A stretch of 46,911 nucleotides of DNA from Thermoproteota archaeon (GCA_029258925.1 JAPDJV010000013.1:1-46911); one strand, 5' to 3'; shown: positions 9,101 to 17,995, counted from the first letter of the stretch. Translations and numbers: made by a program. Notes: generated from the letters alone by a model not told the origin.

Positions 9101-10817
9101 CGGCAGTGAGGCTAACTATTGTACCCGGAACAGCGAAGACGGGTTCAACACTAGTTATATTTGCTTCGATAGTGAAGTACACTCTCTCAAAGCCCTTAAA
9201 GTACTCTACTTCATATAATTCGTTAACAGTCCCCTTGACGTAGTATACTCCACCTGCCTTAGCAGGAACACTGCTTAAAACTGCTACTGCAACACCTGTT
9301 TCATCAGCTATAGCTGAGGCTAGACACCCTAATACGTAGCTGGGAGTATCATTGAATACGAAGCTCACTCTGACACTATCTCCAGGCAACAGACCGTTAA
9401 AAACTATGGTAATGTCCTGGAGAGAACCTGCTACACCGCTTTCAGGCGTAACAGACGCTATCTGAGGCAATACCTCAAACGTGAATTCTGTTAGAGTTGA
9501 CCCACTATCGTAACCTAGTTTAACGACATATGTGCATCCCGGTATCTCCGGTATCTCCATAGTCCCGCTTCCATTTATGACGCCCGAGGAATCCGCTGTC
9601 ACAGTGCCTATTACGTATTTGCCATAAGTTTCATTAAAGAATATTACTTCAACTTCCTCTAACGGCTTAAATCCGTATCCAACTATTACAGGCTTGTCCC
9701 CCACGTATCCCTGAGAAGGCGTAAATGATGTGACCAATGGTAAGATCTCTATGATGTCTTCCTCGAATAGCATATTATCCGGTAACGTACCACTTATGTT
9801 TAGATCATAGTATCCTCTAGTAATATTATGTGGCAATGTGAATGTTGTGTTGACGTAGCTCGTTCCATTGACTTCAACGTCTATGGAATATGTGGAGAAT
9901 TCTCCCACGAGTTTCAGCTTTAATACTTCAGGTGCAAAATATTTGGCTACAACGTTTACAATGGTTTTCCCCGGATAGCCTTCAGATGGCTTAAATGATA
10001 CTAGCTCTGGGTAGGGAACTATGAGAGTCTTATTTGACAATGCCTCATTGCCTTCAGTTGGTCCAACTATGGCTATAGCATAGCCCTCGGGAAGCCTCGG
10101 CAAGTCTGGTGGGAGGAGAACATCGAAGTAAATGTCTCCACTCTCATTTGGAATAGAACTAGCCAAATAAACCTCTAATCCATCGGGGCCAATTAAAGTA
10201 AACTTCACTTCTTCGGCTCTGAACCCCCATCCACCAATCCTTATCCTCACAAGCCCTGGCACACCGTAAAGCAATTCTTCAGTGTTCTCTGAGAGAGCTT
10301 CTCCACTAATGTTCCACGTGGTTGCCACGTAATCCTCTACAATCATAGGTTTAACTAGAAAAAGCTTTGCTGGATCCACTATGTAGACTCTCTCCAACTC
10401 CACAAAAGAACCATTGGGGTAAAGCGTTCCTAAAGCAACGGTAACATTATAATAGTCGTGTTGCATGTGCGGTAGTTCCACGCCTGAAATAGACCATTCT
10501 CCATCCGATGAATTATAGAACAGCCTGCCTCCACTAGTCACAAAGAATGCATCAATGTCTCCCCCAGCAATCCTATAGTATCCTGGAATGGTTGTTGCAT
10601 TGAACACTACATACGATGCATTTACTGGTAGCTCCGGTGTTACAGTACCGAAAACGATCACTAAATCCCCTACGCTCCCCTCAGGCTTACCAGTCTCTAT
10701 ACTCAGAACACCCATTACAGCATTTACTGTCTCATCCGCTTTGATCAATGGTAATTGAATGAACATTACAGTTAACAACAAAATACATACCAACAGCGTT
10801 TTCGTACTCCTACTCAT
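6189..10817 (-). CDS. Giant S-layer-like surface protein with Ig-like repeats, coiled coil and C-terminal anchor
   Basis: This 1542-residue secreted protein has a signal peptide (MSRSTKTLLVC..., cleavage near IKADE) and about ten tandem Ig/IPT-like units of roughly 100-130 residues. Each unit opens with a P-x-x-G...V-x-V-x-G-x-G-like phrase, such as FTPSQGYVGDKPVIVGYGF. A stretch of about 110 residues then has coiled-coil character (many I/V/L heptads). One transmembrane helix and the short tail FTLRK end the protein. NxS/T glycosylation sites are abundant. This is the layout of crenarchaeal S-layer stalk or tetrabrachion-type proteins. The longest ORF starts at a TTG at 10838, but GGAGGG lies just downstream of it and 9 nt before ATG 10817, so that ATG is chosen. 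It lies 66 nt upstream of cedA1 on the same strand. The ligand or partner is unknown. Confidence 0.82.
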   Translation of the reverse strand: MSRSTKTLLVCILLLTVMFIQLPLIKADETVNAVMGVLSIETGKPEGSVGDLVIVFGTVTPELPVNASYVVFNATTIPGYYRIAGGDIDAFFVTSGGRLFYNSSDGEWSISGVELPHMQHDYYNVTVALGTLYPNGSFVELERVYIVDPAKLFLVKPMIVEDYVATTWNISGEALSENTEELLYGVPGLVRIRIGGWGFRAEEVKFTLIGPDGLEVYLASSIPNESGDIYFDVLLPPDLPRLPEGYAIAIVGPTEGNEALSNKTLIVPYPELVSFKPSEGYPGKTIVNVVAKYFAPEVLKLKLVGEFSTYSIDVEVNGTSYVNTTFTLPHNITRGYYDLNISGTLPDNMLFEEDIIEILPLVTSFTPSQGYVGDKPVIVGYGFKPLEEVEVIFFNETYGKYVIGTVTADSSGVINGSGTMEIPEIPGCTYVVKLGYDSGSTLTEFTFEVLPQIASVTPESGVAGSLQDITIVFNGLLPGDSVRVSFVFNDTPSYVLGCLASAIADETGVAVAVLSSVPAKAGGVYYVKGTVNELYEVEYFKGFERVYFTIEANITSVEPVFAVPGTIVSLTAVGLYPNQMNYHVWLIGEQRIHEVPYVSKPPIGADGNLTLEFIVPNIPWGDYVVAISLDKYNETPYGYAEYADYLTVIPITTSLVDLVTFTNDTFPGDPVNITVVGLSSEAGMVLFVADGTTVTAEILWQEYYPDNATLKLTIMTPNVVSGNYSVAIVENETDLVYIAGGLRVLMPIVAYESATTVLPGDLINLTIVGAVPSIESVEFWCNGTLAASTSLLSEVHYGPSGGYLNASLRIPAIPAGVYQLVLVERDLGEVGYLWMSVEGNIWNLTVREAFVEYVSRTELYPGYTVMLGIKGVASNIIEAKVVSPSGDEYFVEVGNVVFYSKGVNMYANVTLIIPSVSEDIYCFELVFEGVGEVAPLLFENGSTVYVHVYTPWVLTPSPVGSTTPESTLSIQIFGVNDTITSILLVDPDTGELIPVDITGQVKGVMSSGDVYVNASFIAPVVAKKDYTVIIVEEKFGEIGPIRSSKGGSPWIFTLIPKMRVAVYVYRGGMWILTDTISVGDLVKVEGVGFGPRTELVDVVLKRVSPMPIVMEPSQDISMNVYANGEAEVLFTVPSLPAGTYYISVFVEDPMNLTIPVPVKIVPRIEAEPLAVQVGSMLTVKGYGFLENEDVLIMFYDRVIAETTANDNGEFTVSFRVPSAVYEDGFIWNIVLGYYTISAYQDALDAYGISQAESMEVFIYPYDYEGLSIELEGGLLYYGNNTSAYHLTIITKFNGEPVDVDVSAFNILLKVVGSEGSVFTSYLDSSEFPVVPLIANDTVVKGVYEVWIDLTSDNFQSTVVGGPGTYTLIVMFDGPVYVTPSTIVDQKAVRALTFTINPVVNTIIEDLSQIKNETFRIEDVILQLRSLNATIIELINGPDGVKAKIDTALGIVEVDLDELNATIVRIGNSNKVEILTEIGSIEGIITEIKNNVATIQTDVGTITVKVDQIIEGQGGLATYIGMIAVLVILGLALTVYLVFTLRK

Positions 10818-10877
10818 ATAACTAATCCCTCCTCTCAAAGAAGCTTACTTCTAGAACTAGACTATGAATATAAGGGG

Positions 10878-10886
10878 TATATTTAA
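10878..10886 (-). promoter_or_regulatory. TATA box of the giant surface protein gene
   Basis: AATTAAATATA on the minus strand lies about 60 nt before the ATG at 10817. With a start site about 26 nt downstream this leaves a leader of roughly 35 nt containing the GGAGGG ribosome site. Confidence 0.45.
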
Positions 10887-10982
10887 TTGTTGGAAAATGC
10901 AAGATGTGCGCTTCTAGTTACATGCGGAATTAAAGAAATAGTTATGAGGGATTTTTGTCACTGAAGGCGTTAGATTAAAGAA

Positions 10983-11207
10983 CTATGCTCTAACCTTTAT
11001 CAAAGCCTTCTTCCTAGTTCTCACTATAGGAGTAATCTTCACATCTTCAAGATTTGGAGGAGAAAGCCTCGAGTTACATCGGGGACAAACCCCTCCATAC
11101 CAGTTGATGATTTCAGAGGGAGTTGGAATACCGTAGTAATCTTGACCTACTTTCTCAAATCTGTACAATATGAATCCGCAGTGCTTACAGGCGTAGATTA
11201 CAGGCAT
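10983..11207 (-). CDS. Small zinc ribbon protein
   Basis: This 74-residue protein has two CxxC knuckles, CKHC near residues 7-10 and CPRC near 37-40, and a basic C-terminal tail (RTRKKALIKVRA). The arrangement is that of a rubredoxin-like zinc ribbon, common among small archaeal nucleic-acid or transcription-associated proteins. It stands alone between the surface protein gene and the ornithine carbamoyltransferase gene, in the same direction as both. I cannot name its family or partner. The stretch after it, 11208-11478, is AT-rich and shows no gene or RNA that I recognise. Confidence 0.7.
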   Translation of the reverse strand: MPVIYACKHCGFILYRFEKVGQDYYGIPTPSEIINWYGGVCPRCNSRLSPPNLEDVKITPIVRTRKKALIKVRA

Positions 11208-11478
11208 CTAGCCCATCACCCGGTCGCGCTATGGGATGATTATGGCGCAAACCGTATTTATCTCTCTCTCCTAGGTAATACTCAAGATCTTTTTAAATAA
11301 ATTGATTAAAGTGTATGGAAGCATTTCTCTAATAATATTTAAATATTTGATTCAGGAGATTGAACTATATATACATCGCCTGATACAACTGTTTAAAGAT
11401 TACTTAACCCGTAAATGCGAAGGTTCTTCTACAATTACACACTGTTACCAGCTTAGCTCGATTCCAACACTACTTGGT

Positions 11479-12420
11479 TTACAAGATTAGGGAGAGCACT
11501 GCTTTCTCTGTATGCAACCTGTTTTCAGCTTGATCCCACACTGCACTCCATGACCCATCAATTACATCATCTGTTACCTCCACTCCCCTATGAGCCGGCA
11601 AGCAATGCATAAACATGACGTTTTCAGACGCGTATTCAAGAAGCTCTCTATTTACTTGAAATCCTCTGAAATCCCTCATCCTCTTCTCAGCTTCCTCCTC
11701 CTGCCCCATCGAGACCCATACGTCGGTATAGACTACATCAGCCCCTCTGACCGCCTCAATGGGATTATTTGTCAACATAATGCTTCCCCCACTCCTCCTA
11801 CAGTCTTCCTCACATATTTCGAGGACCTCCCTATCCGGCTCATAGCCTCTCGGCGTTGCAACCCTAATATTAGCCCCCATCTTAGAGCAGGCCACCATAA
11901 GAGAGTGAGCCACGTTATTTCCATCCCCCACCCAAGCAACGTTCACCCCCCTAATTCTCCCCTTCCACTCTAGAATTGTCATTAGGTCTGCCAGAGCTTG
12001 ACATGGATGAAACTTGTCAGACAACAAGTTTACGACGGGGACGCTGGAGTACTCGGCTAGCGTGACTATGTCTTCATGCCTGTAAACTCTAGCCCCAATA
12101 CAGTCCACGTATTTAGATAGAACTCTAGCAGTATCAGCTATAGTCTCGCCCCTTCCCAGCTGCAACTCAAACCAGTTCAGGGATATTGGGTGTCCTCCAA
12201 GCTGTGCCACAGCTACCTCAAAAGATACTCTAGTCCTCGTACTAGGTTTCTGGAATATTAAGCAAACGCTTCTGCCTTCAAGAACAGGTATTATCCTCTC
12301 TCCAGCATAATATCTCTCCTTAAAGTTCATGGCAGTTCTCAGGATGAACTCTATTTCCCCACTACTATAGTCTTGGAGTGTTATGAGGCCTCTTCCCTTA
12401 AATCGCACTCCAACCTGCAC
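11479..12420 (-). CDS. argF: Ornithine carbamoyltransferase
   Basis: This enzyme transfers carbamoyl from carbamoyl phosphate to ornithine to give citrulline (arginine synthesis, or the reverse in arginine breakdown). It has 313 residues, normal for the family. The carbamoyl-phosphate motif STRTR, the HPCQALADL motif, and the ornithine-binding loop MHCLPAHRG near the C-terminus are all present; the last separates it from aspartate carbamoyltransferase. It starts with GTG at 12420, with TTAATATATT around 12442-12453 as the likely TATA box. No other arginine gene is in the window, so the direction of use is unknown. It is divergent from the acyltransferase gene, and the two promoters share the same 60 nt. 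Confidence 0.93.
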   Translation of the reverse strand: MQVGVRFKGRGLITLQDYSSGEIEFILRTAMNFKERYYAGERIIPVLEGRSVCLIFQKPSTRTRVSFEVAVAQLGGHPISLNWFELQLGRGETIADTARVLSKYVDCIGARVYRHEDIVTLAEYSSVPVVNLLSDKFHPCQALADLMTILEWKGRIRGVNVAWVGDGNNVAHSLMVACSKMGANIRVATPRGYEPDREVLEICEEDCRRSGGSIMLTNNPIEAVRGADVVYTDVWVSMGQEEEAEKRMRDFRGFQVNRELLEYASENVMFMHCLPAHRGVEVTDDVIDGSWSAVWDQAENRLHTEKAVLSLIL

Positions 12421-12496
12421 CCGCTACCATAATCATTTTAACCAAATATATTAAAGTGACTACGAAATACTATTTTTCCTGTTATAGGTGAAGGAG

Positions 12497-13210
12497 ATGT
12501 ATGTTTCGAGGAAAAGCAGAATAGCCTCTACATCCTTCATAGAAGGTAATGCAGTGATCCTAGGACCTACTAAGATAGGTGGTGGCACAATAATAGGGTT
12601 AAATGTAGTCATAGGATACCCTAGGAGGAGGAGCATACTAGATTCTCTTGGAGAAGTAGGGGAGTCATTTATAGAGAAACTGGATTCGATAAGTAGGGGG
12701 GCAGTTATTGGGGAGAAGTGCATTATTCGAAGCAATACTATAATTTACGAAGATGTTGTTCTAGGAGACAACGTTGAGACAGGGCATTCTGTTTTAATAA
12801 GGGAGGAATCCAAGATAGGCAGTGGAACTAAAATTGGAACATTAGCTGTCATAGACGGGTATGTTGAAGTAGGTTCTAATGTAAGTATTCAAACAGGCGT
12901 CTACATACCGCCGAAAACAGTAATAGGAGACAACGTGTTCTTGGGACCCTACGTTACAATAACCAACGACAAGTACCCTCCCAGTAGGAGACTTGAGGGA
13001 GTAGTTATCGAGGAGAACAGTGTCATTGGAGCTGGATCAGTTTTGATAGCCGGAGTAAGAGTTGGGAGAAACAGTGTTGTAGGAGCTGGATCAGTTGTAA
13101 CAAGAGATGTCCCCGAGAACAGTGTGGTTGTAGGTGTTCCAGCTAGGCTAATAGGTTCTAGGGCCAGTTATGATGAGAAGAGGAGAGCATACGAGAAAGG
13201 AGGAGTATAA
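12497..13210 (+). CDS. Left-handed beta-helix (hexapeptide repeat) acyltransferase
   Basis: This protein of about 237 residues is made of hexapeptide repeats (for example VIGDNVFLGP, VIGAGSVLIAGVRVGRNSVVGAGSVV), the hallmark of trimeric left-handed beta-helix acyl- or acetyltransferases such as those acting on UDP-amino sugars or tetrahydrodipicolinate. The C-terminal phrase VVVGVPARLIG is typical of sugar O- or N-acetyltransferases. The open frame begins at GTG 12488, but GGTG at 12487-12490 sits 6 nt before ATG 12497, so the ATG is chosen. It overlaps the next gene by TAATG, so the two are coupled. The acyl acceptor is unknown. Confidence 0.8.
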   Translation: MYVSRKSRIASTSFIEGNAVILGPTKIGGGTIIGLNVVIGYPRRRSILDSLGEVGESFIEKLDSISRGAVIGEKCIIRSNTIIYEDVVLGDNVETGHSVLIREESKIGSGTKIGTLAVIDGYVEVGSNVSIQTGVYIPPKTVIGDNVFLGPYVTITNDKYPPSRRLEGVVIEENSVIGAGSVLIAGVRVGRNSVVGAGSVVTRDVPENSVVVGVPARLIGSRASYDEKRRAYEKGGV

Positions 13211-15198
13211 TGGTTAGGCGGAAATTTTGGCCAACGATAGTAAATTTATGGTGGTGCCCCTACTGTAATCTACCTATACTAAGAGAGAAATGTGATAAGT
13301 GTGGGGGAGAGGGATTTAAGCTTAAAATAGCCGAGCCATGTGACGCAAAACCAGCATTCCAACACGACCTAGAAGTTCTCAGAGAAGCCGTTGAATGGGA
13401 GCTTCAGAGCACTAAGGCACCTAAAGCATTATTCGAAGAGGGGAAGTTTGTACTCTTAAACAAGAGCACCCACCTAGATGATGCAAAAGAAGTCGTAGTA
13501 GATGGAAACGTTGCTGGACTACTATACTTCGATCCTATTAGATTTAGATGGAGGTTCAGGCCCTACTACTATGCATCTGTTAAACTACTCGAATATAACG
13601 CGGTGGATTACCTAGTATTCGACGATATACGAAGACCTAGGCAGGGGGATTACTTAGACGCTGTTTCGCTTGACAGCTTCAGAGAGGTAATAGTAGTAGA
13701 TCGTAATGGAGATCCCATAGGCTTAGCGAAGCGTCTGGGAGACGGAAGGACAAGAATATTTAAGACTTTTAAAAGAGGTGTCTGGGAGACCTCCGAGTCT
13801 AAAGCATCGTTTTCAGACGTCTACAGAGCAAACGAGTACATGATATATTACTTAGAGTCGAGAGCAAGAAAGTTTCTTTACGTCATGGACTCTAAAGTGA
13901 GGAAAAAAGTAATAGTGTCTTTTTCAGGCGGGAAAGATAGCTTGGTATCCCTTCACCTATCATTCAACACCATAGGTGAACCGGAATTATTGTTCAACGA
14001 TACTGGCATAGAGCTTCCCGAGACTATAGAGAACGTTCACAGAACTGCCGAGAAATACTGCTTAAAGCTGACTGTAGCCGATGCCGGGGACTCTTTTTGG
14101 AGAAATGTCGAAATGTATGGGCCTCCTGCAAGAGACTATAGGTGGTGTTGTAAAACATGTAAGCTAGTACCTCTCTCCAAGGTTGTCTCGAGGAAGTGGC
14201 CTGAAGGAGCCTTAAATGTTGTCGGACAGAGAGCATTTGAATCCTTAGATAGAGCTAGAAGTCCGAGAGTCTGGAGAAACCAGTACGTGCCCGTCCTACT
14301 CTCTATATCACCAATCCAGGAATGGCCCCAACTAGCAATATGGCTCTACATATACAAGTATGGTCTCGAAGCAAACGCTCTCTACTATAGAGGCTTCGAG
14401 AGAATAGGATGCTTCATGTGTCCTGCAAGCAGGCTTGCAGAATTCGAAGACGTGAAAAGAGTTCACCCGGAGATATGGGGGAGGTGGGAGAACTTTCTAC
14501 TTAAATGGGCTAAGAGAATCGGTGTTCCAGCGGATTGGGCGAAATACGGATTGTGGAGATGGCTTGTCAACGCTTCGCCGAAAAGAAATCTAGCTAGGAG
14601 AGCAGGTATAAGGCTTCCTGAGTGGAGCGAAACGTATAGGCGATGGCTTATCCCTGCAGTAATCGATGCAATTAAATATGAAAGAGGAGGAGAAGTCGAA
14701 ATCCACGTAAAGCTATCGTCTCCAATAGATCTCAGCGTTGTAAGAGACCAGAAGAGCATTATTGGTGAAATAGTCCGCGAAAATTCAGATAAGCTTGTAT
14801 TTCACGATTCAAACCACGAGGCCGAGACGACAATATATGCAAGTGGAGAAGTGGTCTCACATGCAAGTAATGCCTCAGATGCTGTTGAAAGCATAATCAC
14901 CGCACTCAAATTAATCTACAGGGGCTTAATGTGCAGTAAGTGTCTCTCATGTGAAATATGGTGTCCGAGCAATGCCGTTAAGGTCGAAGACCGCCCAATT
15001 ATAGATGCTGAGCAGTGCCAGAGGTGTCTAGTATGCATTTACATGTGCCCTGTTTCAGAGGTCGTTGTCGAACACTTGGCTGCAGCACTATTCTTAAATG
15101 ATCAATGGGCTTGGAGAAGGATATCTAAGCCTAGGAGAAAGGATATCGTAGCCAAAATCAAGACGGTTATATTGTCTAGCGATCCCAGTAAACCCTAG
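13210..15198 (+). CDS. Zinc ribbon-PUA-PAPS reductase-like-ferredoxin fusion protein
   Basis: This is a 662-residue multidomain protein. In order it has a zinc ribbon (C16, C19, C28, C31), a PUA-like RNA-binding segment (about 85-190, with VVVDGNVAGLLYFD and VVVDRNGDPIG), an ATP-pyrophosphatase core of the PAPS-reductase type with the PP-loop SGGKDS (239-244), extra cysteines (RWCCKTC; GCFMCPASR), and two C-terminal 4Fe-4S clusters, each CxxCxxCxxxCP. PAPS reductase-like archaeal proteins are usually annotated as sulfate-assimilation enzymes. The PUA domain and PP-loop together suggest instead ATP-dependent sulfur or adenyl chemistry on RNA; that is inference. It is coupled to the acyltransferase by TAATG. 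Its last 23 nt overlap the 3' end of the convergent helicase gene. Confidence 0.8.
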   Translation: MVRRKFWPTIVNLWWCPYCNLPILREKCDKCGGEGFKLKIAEPCDAKPAFQHDLEVLREAVEWELQSTKAPKALFEEGKFVLLNKSTHLDDAKEVVVDGNVAGLLYFDPIRFRWRFRPYYYASVKLLEYNAVDYLVFDDIRRPRQGDYLDAVSLDSFREVIVVDRNGDPIGLAKRLGDGRTRIFKTFKRGVWETSESKASFSDVYRANEYMIYYLESRARKFLYVMDSKVRKKVIVSFSGGKDSLVSLHLSFNTIGEPELLFNDTGIELPETIENVHRTAEKYCLKLTVADAGDSFWRNVEMYGPPARDYRWCCKTCKLVPLSKVVSRKWPEGALNVVGQRAFESLDRARSPRVWRNQYVPVLLSISPIQEWPQLAIWLYIYKYGLEANALYYRGFERIGCFMCPASRLAEFEDVKRVHPEIWGRWENFLLKWAKRIGVPADWAKYGLWRWLVNASPKRNLARRAGIRLPEWSETYRRWLIPAVIDAIKYERGGEVEIHVKLSSPIDLSVVRDQKSIIGEIVRENSDKLVFHDSNHEAETTIYASGEVVSHASNASDAVESIITALKLIYRGLMCSKCLSCEIWCPSNAVKVEDRPIIDAEQCQRCLVCIYMCPVSEVVVEHLAAALFLNDQWAWRRISKPRRKDIVAKIKTVILSSDPSKP

Positions 15199-17995
15199 TT
15201 CTAACATAGTTCCTTTCCGCAAGAAATATAGCCTTATAAAACTCTTCTTCACCCTCCAAAAGTTTTCCCACGACTCTCGCTGCAGTTGAGGGACCAATAC
15301 CGTAAGCGGATAAAGCTATTATGGCCGGCTTACCGTATACTAGTACCAGGTCTCCTATTTTCCTAAGCATGTTAAACCTCCTTAACTCTTCACCTCTAAG
15401 CCTCCTAAATCTATGGAATCTCCTGACAATCATTTCAGAATAATTGTCATCAGGTCTCAACACTCCAATAAACCTGGAACCACACTTGGGACAAGTAACT
15501 CTATCAGGTATATCCTTCACTCTCTCAATAGTACTCCACTTACCACACATGAGGCACACGAGCTTCACTCTCTTGTTTAAGATTCTCTTCTTCATCAAAT
15601 CTATTATCATATTGGGAGGCATTGGAGGAGAGATAGCATCATAAACGTTCAAGCTAAGCAATGCCTCCTCCCCTAAAATAGAAGGCCTTCCTCCCAGCTT
15701 ATCCTCAACAACCATCTTCACTCTATTCTTCTTCAAATCCTCCAGGAGTATTCTAATAGGTTCGAGACTCAAGTAGTCTGTAAGTATTTCTCTTAAAGCC
15801 TCCACACCTATAACTGTATCTTTTAAAGTTTCGAGAATCCTCCCAACACTTCTAAGACTAGCATCTCTCGATATTACGCCAAATCTCTTGGCTACGTGGA
15901 AAAGCCTCCACTTAAATAGATTAGTGTTTTTCACAGCCTCTACAATCTCTCCCTCGATATCCTCAAGACGATGAGGGGAGAGGAGTTCTCTTATTAGACT
16001 TGAAGGTATAGGTTTAGGTGTAATGATCATAATTCTATACGGGTCGCTCTTAGACGCGATAGAGAATTTCAGGTTTCTTGAAAGAGTGTGGACAAGGTAT
16101 ATTTCAAGAGCTCTATTCCCCCTAGTACCTAGGGGTGCGTGAATTATGATTGTTCTACCAAGATTCTCTATCACCAAATGTTTATCGTCCGGAACGAATT
16201 CTCCTCTCTTAATGGCTTCTTCAACGAATTCCAGTAGCTTACTGACAACATCTTCGGTCGCCGGGTATTTTCGGAGAATCCTTCTACCCGTGTCTCTCTT
16301 CATCAACAATCTTCTCAGAGCTCCGACTTCTCGTGCAACCTTGAAATGAACTGGAATGAGCTCCCCCTCCCATGCTGGAATAGCTCCGAGAACTTCTGGA
16401 CTCGGCTCAACTTTCACCACATCCTCATAAATACCTACAATCCTCCAAACACTCCCACCTAAAATAAACTTGAATCCTTCTCTCCCATTTAATGCAACAA
16501 ACAACTCATCTAGAACACCTATAGTAGTGTTAGAGATCACATCTTTAACGAGATAATGTCTTGTGTCGGGGATCATAGAAGTAGTATAATAGTATTTCCA
16601 TATGCCCCATCCCATTCTCAGCATTCCATCCCTGTATCGAACTAGACCCTGTGAATCTAGCTGTCTAACAACATCCATGAACTCCTCTAAACTAAGATCT
16701 CTGTAAAAATATGATCTAATAACAGTCCTGTAGGCTTCTTCAACGCTAATCCTACCATTAGCCTCTAAAACCATTCCAGCTATTTGATGCGCTAGAACAT
16801 CAAGCGCCTTGAAATGAGGTTTCTCCTCCTCCAATTCCCCACTAACTGCCCTACGTGCCAATACCAGAGACTCCATCATATCATCCACGTTGTCACTAGC
16901 TATAATAATCCCCCTAGAAGTATCTCCCAGTCTATGACCTGATCTGCCAACTCTCTGAAGAAGCTTCACAGCTTGTCTTGGCGACATGTACTGAATCACT
17001 AGATCAACACTACCTATGTCAATTCCCAGTTCAAGCGACGAAGTGCAGATTATTGCCTTAATCTTCCCGTTCTTAAATTCTTCTTCAACCCTTATTCTAA
17101 TCTCTCTTGAAAGGCTTCCATGGTGAACGCTCACAGTGTTCTCCGAATAAGCATTTATTCTTGAAGCTAAGAGCTCGGCCATATCCCTAGTATTCGTGAA
17201 TATTAGAATGCTGGCATGTTTCTCCATCAAGTCCAGAATTCTCTTCAATCTAACCATTATGCTCGGTGAAATTCCCAGTTCTTCTTGCCCATCGATGTCT
17301 GCTTCCGAGAACCTGGGAGACTCCACGATTATTTCAATAGGTTTCAAATAGTCTACATTGACTTCAACAACCCTCCTCCAACCCCCACCTAGCATTCCCT
17401 TAGCGTGCTCAATGTTACCTATGGTTGCAGACAAGCCGATTCTCTGAACTCTCCTCGATACAATATTGGACAATCTTTCGAGCGCTAGGGATAGTTGAAC
17501 CCCTCTCTTATCGTAGAGAAGTTCGTGTAGCTCATCTACTATGATCCACCTGACTTTCCTCAAATGCCTTCTAGTGCTCCTAGCTACTAGCAGGAATTGT
17601 AGGGTTTCGGGTGTAGTTATAAGCATGTTAGGTGGATTAGCAGCTATCTTCCTTCTTTGAGACTGGGGGGTGTCACCGTGTCTAATGGCAACGCTAATGC
17701 CCACTTTCTCGGCTATCCTCTTCATCCTCCTATAAATATCCCTATTTAAAGCTCTCAGAGGAGTTATGTAGAGTATTTGTATTCCTGTAGATTCAGGTTT
17801 TGACAAAAACATGCTGTAAACTGGGAAGAGAGCAGCCTCTGTTTTCCCAACCCCTGTAGGAGCACATATTATCGTATGTTCTCCACTCAGCACAATACGT
17901 ATTGCCCTTTCCTGGACTGGAGTTGGCTCTACATATCCTTCTCTACGTATCGCTTCCCTCAGCTTAGGATGTAGGATGTCGAATGCTTTCCCCAT
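15176..17995 (-). CDS. lhr: Lhr-type superfamily 2 helicase
   Basis: This 939-residue 'large helicase-related' ATPase translocates along nucleic acid and unwinds duplexes; archaeal Lhr is linked to DNA repair or RNA processing. Walker A is APTGVGKT (45-52), the DEAD-type box is DELH (154-157), and helicase motif VI appears as QRVGRSGHR. The winged-helix and Lhr-specific middle region follow. Near the C-terminus a four-Cys zinc ribbon (CLMC...CPKC) is present, a feature of some archaeal Lhr subtypes. The length fits the Lhr core. The 3' end overlaps the convergent fusion gene by 23 nt, and the 5' end is divergent from the HerA-like gene. Confidence 0.92.
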   Translation of the reverse strand: MGKAFDILHPKLREAIRREGYVEPTPVQERAIRIVLSGEHTIICAPTGVGKTEAALFPVYSMFLSKPESTGIQILYITPLRALNRDIYRRMKRIAEKVGISVAIRHGDTPQSQRRKIAANPPNMLITTPETLQFLLVARSTRRHLRKVRWIIVDELHELLYDKRGVQLSLALERLSNIVSRRVQRIGLSATIGNIEHAKGMLGGGWRRVVEVNVDYLKPIEIIVESPRFSEADIDGQEELGISPSIMVRLKRILDLMEKHASILIFTNTRDMAELLASRINAYSENTVSVHHGSLSREIRIRVEEEFKNGKIKAIICTSSLELGIDIGSVDLVIQYMSPRQAVKLLQRVGRSGHRLGDTSRGIIIASDNVDDMMESLVLARRAVSGELEEEKPHFKALDVLAHQIAGMVLEANGRISVEEAYRTVIRSYFYRDLSLEEFMDVVRQLDSQGLVRYRDGMLRMGWGIWKYYYTTSMIPDTRHYLVKDVISNTTIGVLDELFVALNGREGFKFILGGSVWRIVGIYEDVVKVEPSPEVLGAIPAWEGELIPVHFKVAREVGALRRLLMKRDTGRRILRKYPATEDVVSKLLEFVEEAIKRGEFVPDDKHLVIENLGRTIIIHAPLGTRGNRALEIYLVHTLSRNLKFSIASKSDPYRIMIITPKPIPSSLIRELLSPHRLEDIEGEIVEAVKNTNLFKWRLFHVAKRFGVISRDASLRSVGRILETLKDTVIGVEALREILTDYLSLEPIRILLEDLKKNRVKMVVEDKLGGRPSILGEEALLSLNVYDAISPPMPPNMIIDLMKKRILNKRVKLVCLMCGKWSTIERVKDIPDRVTCPKCGSRFIGVLRPDDNYSEMIVRRFHRFRRLRGEELRRFNMLRKIGDLVLVYGKPAIIALSAYGIGPSTAARVVGKLLEGEEEFYKAIFLAERNYVRTRVYWDR

